NCBI RefSeq assembly: GCF_028994775.1 | Contig: NZ_JAJQMN010000010.1 | Span: 140,327-204,326, forward strand | Length of the DNA: 64,000 nucleotides | Direction: 5' to 3' | Source: Promicromonospora iranensis | GTDB lineage: Bacteria > Actinomycetota > Actinomycetes > Actinomycetales > Cellulomonadaceae | Shown here: in pieces, positions 44,719 to 56,000 of the stretch | How the letters are laid out: each line of letters starts with the position of its first letter | Position numbering within the stretch: the first letter of the stretch is position 1 | Translations under genes and position numbers: made by a program | Notes under the pieces: generated by a model | Database searches by the model: none | The model's input: only the letters and a program-made list of their open reading frames with translations | Told to the model about the DNA's origin: nothing

Positions 44719-45645
44719 ATGCTCTGGTACATCGGCCGCCGGCTGCTACAGGTGATCCCTGTGTTCCTCGGCGCCACGCTGCTGCTCTATGCCCTGGTGT
44801 TCCTGCGCCCTGGCGACCCCGTGGCCGCACTCGGTGGTGACCGTGGCCTGCCTCCAGCGGCGGAGGCAGCGATCCGCGATGCGTACCACCTGAACGAGCC
44901 CTTCATCGTTCAGTACCTGTATTACCTGAAGGGGATCTTCACTCTCGACATGGGCGTGACCTTCACCGGTCGCCCTGTCGTCGAGGTGATCGCCCAGGCG
45001 CTGCCGGTCACGTTCCAGCTCGCGGCCATGGCGATCGTCTTCGAGACCGTGTTCGGTATCGGCTTCGGCCTGTTCGCGGGCCTGCGCAAGGGCAAGATCT
45101 TCGACTCCGCCGTGCTGGTGTGGAGCCTGCTCCTCATCGCGCTGCCGACCTTCGTCGTCGGCTTCGTGCTCCAGATCGTGGTGGGTGTGCAGCTCGGGTG
45201 GCTGCCGGTCACCGCCGGACGAGACCCTGACTTCGTCAGCCTGCTCATGCCCGCGATAGTGCTGGCGAGCGTCTCCTTCGCCTACATCCTGCGACTCACG
45301 CGCACGTCGGTGGTGGAGAACGTCACGGCCGACTTCGTGCGGACCGCGCGAGCCAAGGGCCTGCCCCGCGACAAGGTCGTCACGCGGCACGTGCTGCGAA
45401 ACTCGCTCATCCCCGTCGTCACGTTCGTCGGCGCCGACCTGGGCAACCTCATGGCGGGCTCGATCGTGACCGAGGGCATCTTCAACATCAACGGTGTGGG
45501 CGGAACGCTCTACAACGCGATCATCCGTGGCGAGAACGTCACGGTGGTCTCGCTCACCACGGTGCTCGTCGTCTTCTACATCGTCGCGAACCTGCTCGTG
45601 GACCTGCTGTACGCCGTTCTGGACCCGAGGATCCGTTATGCCTGA
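44719..45645 (+). CDS. Peptide ABC transporter permease (DppB/OppB type)
   Basis: 308 residues, ribosome site AAGGAG upstream of the ATG. MLWYIGRRLLQVIPVFLGATLL is a classic DppB start; six membrane segments; the ATPase-docking loop is FVRTARAKGLPRDKVVTRHVLRN; the C-terminus DLLYAVLDPRIRYA is diagnostic of this subunit. It forms the channel with the DppC-type subunit, whose gene overlaps it by 8 bases. Confidence 0.95.
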   Translation: MLWYIGRRLLQVIPVFLGATLLLYALVFLRPGDPVAALGGDRGLPPAAEAAIRDAYHLNEPFIVQYLYYLKGIFTLDMGVTFTGRPVVEVIAQALPVTFQLAAMAIVFETVFGIGFGLFAGLRKGKIFDSAVLVWSLLLIALPTFVVGFVLQIVVGVQLGWLPVTAGRDPDFVSLLMPAIVLASVSFAYILRLTRTSVVENVTADFVRTARAKGLPRDKVVTRHVLRNSLIPVVTFVGADLGNLMAGSIVTEGIFNINGVGGTLYNAIIRGENVTVVSLTTVLVVFYIVANLLVDLLYAVLDPRIRYA

Positions 45646-46594
45646 CAACGCGAACGCCATGCCACGCCCCGGCCAGCGCCACTACGTGGCACCGCCGGAG
45701 GACGTGAAGGTCGAGGTCGTCGACGCCCTCGACGCGTCGGAGGCACCGTCCAGCATGTGGCGGGAGGCCTGGCGCGAGATGCGCCACCGCCCGCTGTTCT
45801 GGGCCTCCGCCGTGCTGATCGCCCTCGTGGTGACGGCCTCGGTCGTGCCCAGCCTGTTCACACCGGTGGACCCGACCTCGTGCAACCTGGACAACTCGCT
45901 CGGTGCGCCGACGTCGGGTCACATCTTCGGCTTCGACAAGCAGGGCTGCGACATCTACGCCCGCACCATCTACGGTGCCCAGGCGTCGGTGCTCGTCGGT
46001 GTCCTGGCCACCGTCTTCGTGACCATCCTCGGTACGGTCGTCGGCGCGGTGGCGGGCTACTACGGCGGATGGTTCGACACGATCCTGTCGCGTATCACCG
46101 ACATCTTCTTCGCCGTTCCGCTCGTTCTCGCGGCCATCGTGATCATGAGCCTCGCGGCGACCCGCACGTCGCTCGTCGTGGCAACCGTGCTGGCGCTGTT
46201 CGGCTGGACCTCGATCGCGCGCATCACGCGTGGCGCGGTGCTCAGCGTCAAGAACAACGAGTTCGTCACGGCGGCCAAGGCGCTCGGCATGGGCCGTGGG
46301 GCGATCCTGGTCAAGCACGTGCTGCCCAACTCCTCGGCGCCGATCATCGTGTACTCCACGGTGGCGCTGGGCGTGTTCATCGTCGCCGAGGCCACGCTGA
46401 GCTTCCTCGGCATCGGGCTGCCTCTGTCCACCGTCTCGTGGGGTGGTGACCTGAACAAGGGGCAGGTCTCGATCCGAGTCGCTCCGGAGATCATGATCTA
46501 CCCCGCCACAGCGCTCGCGCTCACCGTCCTCGGCTTCATCATGCTGGGCGACGTCGTGCGCGACGCCCTCGACCCGAAGGCTCGGAAGCGATGA
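45638..46594 (+). CDS. Peptide ABC transporter permease (DppC/OppC type)
   Basis: 318 residues from ATG at 45638, 8 bases inside the preceding gene. A long hydrophilic N-terminus (about 55 residues) leads to WREMRHRPLFWASAVLIALVV, then GHIFGFDKQGCDIYARTIYG, typical of DppC; the docking loop is FVTAAKALGMGRGAILVKHV and the end is GDVVRDALDPKARKR. Second half of the channel. Its stop overlaps the ATPase gene (ATGA). Confidence 0.95.
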   Translation: MPDNANAMPRPGQRHYVAPPEDVKVEVVDALDASEAPSSMWREAWREMRHRPLFWASAVLIALVVTASVVPSLFTPVDPTSCNLDNSLGAPTSGHIFGFDKQGCDIYARTIYGAQASVLVGVLATVFVTILGTVVGAVAGYYGGWFDTILSRITDIFFAVPLVLAAIVIMSLAATRTSLVVATVLALFGWTSIARITRGAVLSVKNNEFVTAAKALGMGRGAILVKHVLPNSSAPIIVYSTVALGVFIVAEATLSFLGIGLPLSTVSWGGDLNKGQVSIRVAPEIMIYPATALALTVLGFIMLGDVVRDALDPKARKR

Positions 46595-48336
46595 CGACGA
46601 CGATCACTCTGACGGACGGCTCCACCGAGGACGTCCCGGTGGTGGAGCCCAAGCCGGACGCCCGCTCGCCGCTGCTCGAGATCAAGGACCTGCGGATCTC
46701 GTTCACCACGGCCTCCGGCACCGTCGACGCCGTCCGCGGCGTGGACCTCACGGTCTATCCCGGCCAGTCGGTGGCGATCGTGGGCGAGTCGGGCTCCGGC
46801 AAGTCGACGACCGCGCACGCGATCATCGACCTGCTGCCGGGCACCGGCAAGGTGACCGGCGGCTCCATCATGTTCGGTGGACGCGAGCTGATCGGCCTCA
46901 AGCGCAAGGAGACCGAGGACCTGCGCGGGCGCGAGATCGGCCTGGTACCGCAGGATCCGATGTCGAACCTGAACCCGGTGTGGCGCATCGGCACGCAGAT
47001 CGACGAGGCCCTGGTCGCCAACGGCTTCCCGGGCAGCAAGGCGGAGCGCACGGCGCGCGTCGCCGAGCTGCTCGGCGAGGCAGGCCTGCCCGATGCCGCA
47101 CGGCGTGCACGCCAGTACCCGCACGAGTTCTCCGGCGGGATGCGCCAGCGTGCGCTCATCGCGATCGGCCTGGCATCCCGGCCGAAGCTGCTCATCGCGG
47201 ACGAGCCGACGTCGGCCCTCGACGTCACGGTCCAGAAGAAGATCCTGGACCACCTGGAGGGCCTGACCGCCGATCTCGGCACGGCAGTCCTCTTCATCAC
47301 GCACGACCTGGGTCTCGCCGCGGAGCGTGCCGAGCACCTCATCGTGATGTACAAGGGCAAGATCGTGGAGTCGGGTCCGGCGGTCCAGATCCTCCAGGAC
47401 CCGCAGCACGAGTACACCAAGCGGCTCGTGGCCTCGGCGCCGTCGCTGGCGTCGCGCCGCATCCAGTCCGCGCACGAGCGCGGCACGGAGGCCGATGACC
47501 TGCTCGCCGAGCACGCTGACGAGGTCGAGACCACGGCGCCCGACGTCGTGGTGGCGAAGGACCTGACCAAGGTGTTCCAGATCCGGGGCTCGCGCCCCGG
47601 CTCGCACTCCGAGTTCACGGCCGTCGACAGCATCGACTTCACGCTGCCGAAGGGCCACACGCTCGCCCTGGTGGGCGAGTCCGGTTCCGGCAAGTCCACG
47701 GCGGCCAACATGGTGCTGGGACTGCTCGAGCCGACGTCGGGCACCGTCATGTTCGACGGCAAGGACGTCGCGAAGCTGTCGCGGAAGGAGCAGTTCGCGC
47801 TGCGCCGCCGTGTGCAGCCCGTGTTCCAGAACCCGTACGGCTCGCTGGACCCGCTGTTCTCGGTCTACCGGTCGATCGAGGAGCCGCTCGTCCTGCACCG
47901 CGTGGGCGACCGCAAGTCCCGCGAGGCGCGGGTTCGCGAGCTGCTCGACATGGTCTCCCTGCCGCAGGCGACCATGCGCCGGTTCCCGAACGAGCTGTCG
48001 GGCGGTCAGCGGCAGCGCATCGCCATCGCGCGGGCGCTGGCGCTCAAGCCCGAGGTACTCGTGCTCGACGAGGCCGTCTCGGCGCTCGACGTGCTGGTCC
48101 AGGCGCAGATCCTGACGCTGCTCAACGATCTGCAGGCCGAGCTGGGACTGTCGTACCTCTTCATCACGCACGACCTCGCGGTCGTGCGGCAGATCGCCGA
48201 CCTCGTGGCCGTGATGAAGGACGGCAGCATCGTGGAGCAGGCGACCACCGACGAGGTGTTCGACAACCCGCAGCAGGAGTACACGCGGGACCTGCTGGCG
48301 GCCATCCCGGGCGCGAGCCTGGAGATCGGCGGCTGA
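46591..48336 (+). CDS. Fused double ATPase of peptide ABC transporter (DppD-DppF)
   Basis: 581 residues with two complete nucleotide-binding domains in one chain. First domain (about 28-280): Walker A VGESGSGKST, SGGMRQR, LLIADEPTSALD. Second domain (about 310-575): Walker A VGESGSGKST, SGGQRQR, VLVLDEAVSALD. Each carries the DPQHEYTKRL / NPQQEYTRDL end typical of the OppD/OppF class. A normal importer uses two separate genes; the fusion fixes one copy of each per transporter. A strong hairpin follows the gene, closing the operon. Confidence 0.95.
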   Translation: MTTTITLTDGSTEDVPVVEPKPDARSPLLEIKDLRISFTTASGTVDAVRGVDLTVYPGQSVAIVGESGSGKSTTAHAIIDLLPGTGKVTGGSIMFGGRELIGLKRKETEDLRGREIGLVPQDPMSNLNPVWRIGTQIDEALVANGFPGSKAERTARVAELLGEAGLPDAARRARQYPHEFSGGMRQRALIAIGLASRPKLLIADEPTSALDVTVQKKILDHLEGLTADLGTAVLFITHDLGLAAERAEHLIVMYKGKIVESGPAVQILQDPQHEYTKRLVASAPSLASRRIQSAHERGTEADDLLAEHADEVETTAPDVVVAKDLTKVFQIRGSRPGSHSEFTAVDSIDFTLPKGHTLALVGESGSGKSTAANMVLGLLEPTSGTVMFDGKDVAKLSRKEQFALRRRVQPVFQNPYGSLDPLFSVYRSIEEPLVLHRVGDRKSREARVRELLDMVSLPQATMRRFPNELSGGQRQRIAIARALALKPEVLVLDEAVSALDVLVQAQILTLLNDLQAELGLSYLFITHDLAVVRQIADLVAVMKDGSIVEQATTDEVFDNPQQEYTRDLLAAIPGASLEIGG

Positions 48337-48376
48337 CCTCGGGGCCGCCCTGAGCGTCCCCACCGGTCGAAGCGTG

Positions 48377-48432
48377 ACAACGCCGGCCGAGCTCCTCGAG
48401 ACCCAGGTCTCGAGGAGCTCGGCCGGCGTTGT
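48377..48432 (+). terminator. 27-bp perfect hairpin terminator
   Basis: 48377-48403 pairs perfectly with 48406-48432, leaving only two nominal loop bases, about 40 bases after the ATPase gene. No T-run. Confidence 0.8.
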
Positions 48433-48612
48433 GCGTCCCACCAGCGGTTCCGTGCGTTCGACCGGCGAGGATCGCACGGGTTGTTCTCGGAACAGTGACA
48501 CGGTCGACACCTGGTGATTTCGATTCGCGGGTAGGATGGGTGGTGCTGCGAGACCGGTCCACTTCGGACCAGAGTCCGCGCCCCTGACCTCCCTTCTGGA
48601 AATGAGTGCTCC
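48433..48612 (+). promoter_or_regulatory. Upstream region of typA
   Basis: 180 bases between the hairpin and typA. TAGGAT at 48532-48537 is a probable -10 with no clear -35; a leader of about 70 bases ends in GGAAATGAG, the ribosome site of typA. No gene is seen. Confidence 0.45.
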
Positions 48613-50556
<1,944 letters not shown>

Positions 50557-50569
50557 CCCTCGCCCTTCG

Positions 50570-50628
50570 CTGAGTGCTGGGTATTTGCGGATGAACGACC
50601 GTTCTGACCGCAAATACCCAGCACTCAG
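50570..50628 (+). terminator. 21-bp hairpin with nested inner hairpin after typA
   Basis: Perfect arms 50570-50590 and 50608-50628; the 17-base interval contains a nested 5-bp hairpin (GAACG-AC-CGTTC, 50593-50604). It lies between typA and the deacetylase gene and shares the 9-mer TGCTGGGTA with the hairpin after gltA. Confidence 0.75.
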
Positions 50629-50659
50629 TCTTTTCGCTGGCGGGGCTTTCTCGGGCGGC

Positions 50660-51763
50660 GTGCTTGCCGTCCACGCGCATCCCGACGACGAGACGCTGAC
50701 GACCGGTGCCCTGCTGGCGGCCTTCGCGGCGGCCGGGCTTCCGGCCTGCGTGGTGACCTGCACCCGCGGGGAACGGGGCGAGGTCATCGCCCTGCCGGGG
50801 ACTACGTCGGAAGGCCGGGCCGGTCTCGAGGGCGACGGACCGGCGCTCGGCGCCTACCGCGAGACCGAGCTCGCCGCTGCCCTGGCGCAGCTGGGCGGCG
50901 GCGTCGAGGGCGCCGTGGAGCATGCCTTCCTGGACGCGCTCCCGCTGCCGGGCCCCCGGGTGAGTCGGTCGAAGCACGTGCCGGACGCGTCAGGTGGCGT
51001 GCGATACGAGGACTCCGGCATGACCTGGGTGGCGCCCGGCGTCGCCGGCCCGGCACCGGACTCCCCGCCGACGGCGTTCGCGAGGGTGCCGCTCGACGAG
51101 CCCGCCGGCCGGCTCGCAGCCCTCGTCCGTGCGCGGCGCCCCGCCGTCGTCGCCACGTACGAGCCCGGCGGTGGCTACGGACACCCTGACCATGTGCGCT
51201 CGCACATGGTGGCGGTCCGGGCGCTCGAGCTCGCGGCGGATCCTGCCTGGCGGCCCGGCGATGAAGGTGCGCCGGCGGGGGAGGGTGCGCCGGACCCCGT
51301 CGTCGGACGGTGGGACGAGCCCTGGGCCGGTGCGGAGCTGTGGCAGGCGGTCGCGCCGGCGGACGAGCTGCGCGAGGCGCGAGCGACGCTCGCGGCACTC
51401 CCGGAGGCGACCGGACTGGCCGCGGCCGAGGCCCTCACGTTCCCGGACCCGACCGCCCCGCTGCCGCCGTTGGCGAAACCCGACCTGTCCGCGTGGTCGG
51501 CAGATGGTCAGGTGATCGGCAGTTCGAGCGGCCGATCACCTGACGTTCTGCCGATCACCCGGTCCGGCCGGGTGGTGCGGGTGGGTGTCGCGGGGATCGT
51601 CGGGCGGGTTGTCGCGGGGCTGCGGGCGCATGCTTCGCAGGTTCAGCATGCGACGGTCCTGACGCGGCCCGAGGGCACGGTCGCCGGGTGGTACGCCCTG
51701 TCCAACGGCGTGCTCGCCCCGATCCTCACCTTCGAGACGTACCTCGTCGGTCCGGCTGGATAG
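50660..51763 (+). CDS. mshB: PIG-L family deacetylase, probable mycothiol biosynthesis (MshB-like)
   Basis: About 367 residues from GTG at 50660; the start is uncertain. An ATG at 50591 lies inside the hairpin and is unlikely, and GTG 50660 has only a weak upstream GGCGGGG. Metal-binding motifs LAVHAHPDDETLTTGALLA and GGGYGHPDHVRSH, with TCTRGERGEV, are those of MshB, which removes the acetyl group from GlcNAc-inositol in mycothiol synthesis; Mca-type amidases look similar. The C-terminal quarter includes a stretch encoded by a palindromic cluster (51507-51559) and ends in a small domain (VAGWYALSNGVLAPIL). It stands behind the typA hairpin. Confidence 0.7.
   Translation: MLAVHAHPDDETLTTGALLAAFAAAGLPACVVTCTRGERGEVIALPGTTSEGRAGLEGDGPALGAYRETELAAALAQLGGGVEGAVEHAFLDALPLPGPRVSRSKHVPDASGGVRYEDSGMTWVAPGVAGPAPDSPPTAFARVPLDEPAGRLAALVRARRPAVVATYEPGGGYGHPDHVRSHMVAVRALELAADPAWRPGDEGAPAGEGAPDPVVGRWDEPWAGAELWQAVAPADELREARATLAALPEATGLAAAEALTFPDPTAPLPPLAKPDLSAWSADGQVIGSSSGRSPDVLPITRSGRVVRVGVAGIVGRVVAGLRAHASQVQHATVLTRPEGTVAGWYALSNGVLAPILTFETYLVGPAG
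51507..51559. repeat. Two mutually exclusive hairpins inside the deacetylase gene
   Basis: 51507-51520 pairs perfectly (14 bp) with 51531-51544. Its segment 51511-51522 also pairs perfectly (12 bp) with 51548-51559. The same left arm thus has two possible partners. The stretch is in frame and may be a small REP-like insertion. Confidence 0.6.
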
Positions 51764-51782
51764 CCACGGGGCCGGCCCCCGC

Positions 51783-52352
51783 TCAGCGCTCCTGGAGGGC
51801 GTCCAGGCCGATCGCCATGGCCGTCACGAGCCGGCGATCGATGCGCGGGTCGTGGATGTCGACGACGTACCGGTCACGCAGGCCCCACTTCTTCTCCACG
51901 GAGAAGGCCGGCTGGCCGTCGATCAGGAAGTCGAAGTGGTAGGGCAGCCAGTCGATCTCGGAGAACCGGCGGACGATCGCGACCAGCATGCTGCGCTCGG
52001 CCCCGGTGGCCGTGCCCAGCCCCGGCTGCTCGACGTGCCAGGTCGTGCGGAGCAGCGACTTGGCGAAGTCCTTGCGGAACGAGCCGACCGGGTTGCCGCC
52101 GCCGTCGACGACGTCGTAGGTGGCGCCGAGGTCGATCATCTGGCGCGCCTTGAACCCGAGGACCGGCTCGCGCTTGGTGTCGTCGGTGTAGAGCGTCACC
52201 TGCTCACGGAAGGCCATGCGCTTCTGCTGGGCGAACGCGTAGAGCTCGCCCTCGGAGCCGTCCGGCCCGGCGCCGTGCACCTCGTATTGGTTGACCATCA
52301 TGCGGATGCGCTGTCGAACGATCAGCCGCGTCTGTGCCTGGAGCGTATTCAC
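51783..52352 (-). CDS. Tubby C-terminal-like / LURP1-related (YxjI-type) protein
   Basis: 189 residues from GTG. Beta-rich protein with MMVNQYEVHGAG, LYAFAQQKRMAFREQVTLY, PVLGFKARQMIDLGATYDV, VGSFRKDFAKSLLRTTWHV and DFLIDGQPAFSVEKKWG, which is the pattern of the LOR/Tubby-like family (YxjI in Bacillus). The fold in eukaryotes binds phosphoinositides; bacterial members are uncharacterised and soluble. Function unknown. The ribosome site is weak; AACACT 7 bases upstream could be a leaderless -10. It is divergent from a small membrane protein gene. Confidence 0.75.
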   Translation of the reverse strand: MNTLQAQTRLIVRQRIRMMVNQYEVHGAGPDGSEGELYAFAQQKRMAFREQVTLYTDDTKREPVLGFKARQMIDLGATYDVVDGGGNPVGSFRKDFAKSLLRTTWHVEQPGLGTATGAERSMLVAIVRRFSEIDWLPYHFDFLIDGQPAFSVEKKWGLRDRYVVDIHDPRIDRRLVTAMAIGLDALQER

Positions 52353-52398
52353 CCGCCGGAGTGTTGCACATTCGCAGTGTCCTCCCAGGTGAATGCTG

Positions 52399-52404
52399 GA
52401 TAAT
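52399..52404 (+). promoter_or_regulatory. Leaderless -10 box GATAAT for the small membrane protein
   Basis: GATAAT, six bases, then GTG at 52411. It favours 52411 over ATG 52393, which lies upstream of the box. Confidence 0.5.
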
Positions 52405-52410
52405 GGCGGG

Positions 52411-52809
52411 GTGAACTCATCCCGACGTCACCTCGGACGAATGATCGTGCGCACAGTGCTCGCCGTGCTGCTCGGCGTGGTCATGGGCGGCCTCGGGACG
52501 GTGGTGCACCGGTTCGGCGACGAGTCGTGGTACCTCGGCCTGGCTCTCGCCCTGGCTCTGACGGCCGCGGCAGGCGTGCTCGCACGCGCCTGGGCCGGGT
52601 ACGGCACGCTGCTGGGATTCGGGGTCGGCTGGGTCGCCATGGTGCAGGCCCTGTCGCTGCCGGGTTCCGGGGGTGACGTCGTGGTCCCGGCGGGCGTGCT
52701 GGGCATGGTCTGGTCGTACGCGGGGGTGGCGGTCCTGGCGGTCGTCGCGTTCCTGCCACCGTCGTGGTTCGCCGAGGTTCCAGCACGCCGAGATCGGTCT
52801 GCTGCCTGA
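52411..52809 (+). CDS. Small four-segment membrane protein, function unknown
   Basis: 132 residues from GTG at 52411 (ATG 52393 would add six). Four hydrophobic segments: TVLAVLLGVVMGGLGTVVH, WYLGLALALALTAAAGVLA, YGTLLGFGVGWVAMVQALS and GVLGMVWSYAGVAVLAVVAF. A short basic N-terminus (SSRRHLGR) should be cytoplasmic. Actinobacterial genomes contain many such small integral proteins of this layout, commonly next to mshB; mycothiol-related context is therefore possible, but I claim no function. Confidence 0.7.
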   Translation: MNSSRRHLGRMIVRTVLAVLLGVVMGGLGTVVHRFGDESWYLGLALALALTAAAGVLARAWAGYGTLLGFGVGWVAMVQALSLPGSGGDVVVPAGVLGMVWSYAGVAVLAVVAFLPPSWFAEVPARRDRSAA

Positions 52810-53021
52810 CGTCTGCGGTCCTTCGCAGGCTGGTTCAGGATGGTGGTCAGGATTGATACACAACCTCCACCTCGGGGCGTCCGGTACGCGGCCTTGGGCG
52901 GGATTCTCGCTGGATAGGATGCCCGGCAGGGCGACCCCGTCCAGCGGATTCGCCGCAGGTCAGGTGCGCCCTTGGGGGACGCGGAGAGCCCGCGTCTCGG
53001 GTAGTTGCACGGAGCGTGCCG
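52810..53021 (+). promoter_or_regulatory. Upstream region of the VanW-domain gene
   Basis: 212 bases with no gene. TAGGAT at 52915-52920 is a probable -10, with TTGGGC (52894-52899) as a poor -35 at 15 bases. A weak CTGCG/CGCAG hairpin lies just after the preceding stop. GGAG at 53011-53014 is the ribosome site of the next gene. Confidence 0.45.
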
Positions 53022-56000
53022 ATGGGTCAGCCGACCGAGCGTGACGAACCGCTCGAGCCGACGTCAGACGAGAACGCCGGGACGAAGCCTGCCCCGGTGA
53101 CGCCTCCCCGCTTGTCCCAGACGCGCCCTGGCAGCGTGCCGAGACAGGCAGCGAAGTCCTCGGTACAGCCGCCCACCCCCGGGGCAGCGCAAACCTCAGT
53201 ACCGGCCGGTCACCCGACCGCTCAGCCGGCCCCCAGATCCCCAGAGAAGGCCCAGCCCGTGACCCCTCCGGAGCAGTCCGAGTCCCCCCAGGACCCGCGC
53301 CCGCCCGTCGTGCCGCCCGCAACAGCGCCCGCGGCACCCGAGAGCGCCCCTAGCAACACGGGAGCGGACGCCGAGGTGCCGGTCGGCACACCGAGCAAGC
53401 CCGAGTCCTCAGCCCAGGCCACGCCGTCGAGCACGCCGGAGACCCCGGGCGAGCCCGAGTCGCCGGCCACGCCCGCGGCGCCCAGCCGACCGGACGTGCC
53501 GGGCAAGGCTGCTGCTTCGAGCGAGCCGAGCGTGCCGGGTAAGGCCGCTGCTCCGAGCGAGCCGGGCGTGCCGGACAAGGCTGCGGCTTCCAGCGAGCCG
53601 GACGCGCCGGGTAAGGCCGCAGCTCCGAGCCAGCCCGACGTGCCGAGCAAGGCCGCAGCTCCGAGCAAGGCAGAGTCTCCGAGTGCGTCGGAGTCCTCGA
53701 GCAAGCCCGAGTCCCCGCGCCGGCCCGAGTCCCCGGGCAAGGGCGAGTCCCCGAGCACGCCGGAAGGACCTGGCAAGGCGGCGGCCGCGGACAAGGCTGC
53801 GGCCCCGGACAAGGCCCCGAGCAAGCCCGCCACCGACTCCGGGCAGAGCACGCCGTCGAACGAACCGGACGCGCCCGCCGTGGACGACTCCGACCCGGTA
53901 GCGGTGCTGCAGACCGTCGTGGAGAAGCTGGCGCCGCAGACCAAGGCAGCCGCCCCGAGGAGTGGATACACGCCGCGCGTCTTCGCGTTCGACCGTCCGC
54001 CCAAGACGGCGCCCGCGGCGACCGGCGCGGAAGATTCGGCGACGCAGCCGCAGGCCGGCCCCGCGAAGCCGGCTGAATCTGCGGCTGCGCAGTCGGCTGC
54101 CGCCACCCGCGCCGGCAAGGCCCCGGACGAGGCGACGACGGCAGGCTCGGCCGACTCAGCCACGGACCGCTCTGTGTCCGGAGGCGCTACCTCCGGAAGT
54201 CCTGCGTCTGGCAGTTCTGCGTCTGGCAGTCCTGTGTCCGGAAGCGCGGCGCCCGCAGCGGCGGCGTTCGGAGCCGCCGGTGCAGCCGCCGGTGCGACAG
54301 GAGCGGCCACGGCCGGTGCGGCGTCGACCGGGTCGACCTCCGCTGGTCCCGCTCCGGCAGCTCCCGGTTCCGCCGGTACGGCTGCCGCAGGCCGCGCCCC
54401 GGTCGCCGTCCCCCGGGCGAGCTCGTCGGGCGGCACAGCGGGCACGACCCCGCGGGACACCACGTCCGACCCGGCGACGGCTGCCGAGGCCACGGCGGGT
54501 ATGCCGGCATCGAGCGCTCCGGCGCCGAGCAGCAACACGCCGGGCACCAGCAAGCCGAGCACCAGCAAGCCGGGTACCAGCAAGCCGGACGCCGAGCGGT
54601 CCGGACGGGAGCCGTCCGGCACCGAGCCGTCCGGCACCGAGCCGTCCAGCACCGAGCCGTCCAGCACGGCGACGCCGAGCACCCCCGCGCCGAGCCAGCC
54701 GGCGTCGGGCACGACAGGTGCCGGAGCCGCGGCCGCCACAGCAGCGGCGGCTGCCGCAGGGACCTCGGCAGCGGCAGGCGCGGCGGCGAGCGCTGCCGCG
54801 GCGTCCGCGCCGCCCCCGCCCTCGGTCCCGCCTCGTTCGCTCATCCCGCAGTCGGACGCGGTGCCACCGGGTCCGGGTGCGGTGCCTCCGCCGGGAGCGG
54901 GCCAGAACTCCTTCCTGAAGCCGCTGACCGGAGCGATCCAGCGGGTGTCACGCCCGCTCGCCGGTACCCGCTGGGCGCCGGTCCGTCCGGAGGGGGCACC
55001 ACAGGCCACCTCCGCGCAGGCACTCGGCGGTCCGCAGGGCCCCGCCGGCCCGCACGGCCCCGGCGGGCCGGGCGCTCCGCAGGGCCCCGGCGGCCCGCAG
55101 GGCCAGGGGCCGTCCGGGCAGGATGAGTTCTTCGGCCTGACCGGCGACGGTGCCCCGAGCCGCGGTCCCAGGATCGCGCTGGTCTCCGTGCTGGCCGTGG
55201 TCCTGCTGTTCGCGATCTACGCCCTGGTGGCGTGGGGTGTGAGCGACAAGGCGCCGCGGGACACCACGGTGGCCGGGGTGAACGTCGGCGGCATGACGCA
55301 GACCGAGGCGGCAGCAGCGCTCACGGAGCAGCTGGCCCCCCGGGTCAAGGAGCCGATCGAGCTCACGGCGGGGGAGGGCAAGGCACAGCTCTCCCCGAAG
55401 CCGAGCGGTCTCGCGATCGACGCCGAGGCGACGGCGGCGGAGCTCACCGAGTTCTCGCTGAGCCCGACGCGGATGTGGGCGCACATGTTCGGCGGCTCCG
55501 AGGAAGAGCTCGTCCTCGCCGTCAACCAGAAGAAGTTCGGCGCCGCGGTGGCGGGCCTCGAGGAGTCCCTCGCGATCGAGCCCGTGGACGGCGCGGTCTC
55601 GTTCGTCGACGGTCAGCCGGTCAAGACCGACCCGAAGGAGGGTTCACGGGTCGTCGCGAGCGAGACCGCGCGGATCATCCAGGAGCGCTGGATCGTCCAG
55701 GAAGGCCCGTTCGAGCTGCCCGTCGAGCTGGTCGAGCCCGCGGTCACCCAGCAGGAGACGGACGACAGCTTCGCGGTGGCGCAGAAGGTCGTCTCGGCGC
55801 CGGTCACGGTGTCGGTCGGCGGTCAGTCGCCGGTGCTGTCGCCCGAGGTGCTGGCGGGGCTGCTCCGGTTCGAGCAGCGCGACGGCAAGCTCATCACCAT
55901 CGTCGACCGGCAGGCGGCGGTCGAGGCGATCGTGAACGGAACCGATGACCTGCTGGAGGTTCCGTCCGACGCCCACTTCGAGTTCGCCGGTGGCAGGCCG

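Noticed and set aside
50591-50659. ATG at 50591 as start of the MshB-like protein
   Set aside because: It lies within the typA hairpin, lacks a ribosome site and adds residues not typical of the family. GTG 50660 begins just before the HPDDE motif.
52810-52850. Hairpin after the small membrane protein as terminator
   Set aside because: Only about 5 bp of stem with weak flanking pairing; too weak to list as a terminator.
53222-55009. A 595-codon minus-strand frame with repeats
   Set aside because: It mirrors the disordered repeat region of the VanW protein. The plus frame has a ribosome site, a membrane segment and known domains in continuity.
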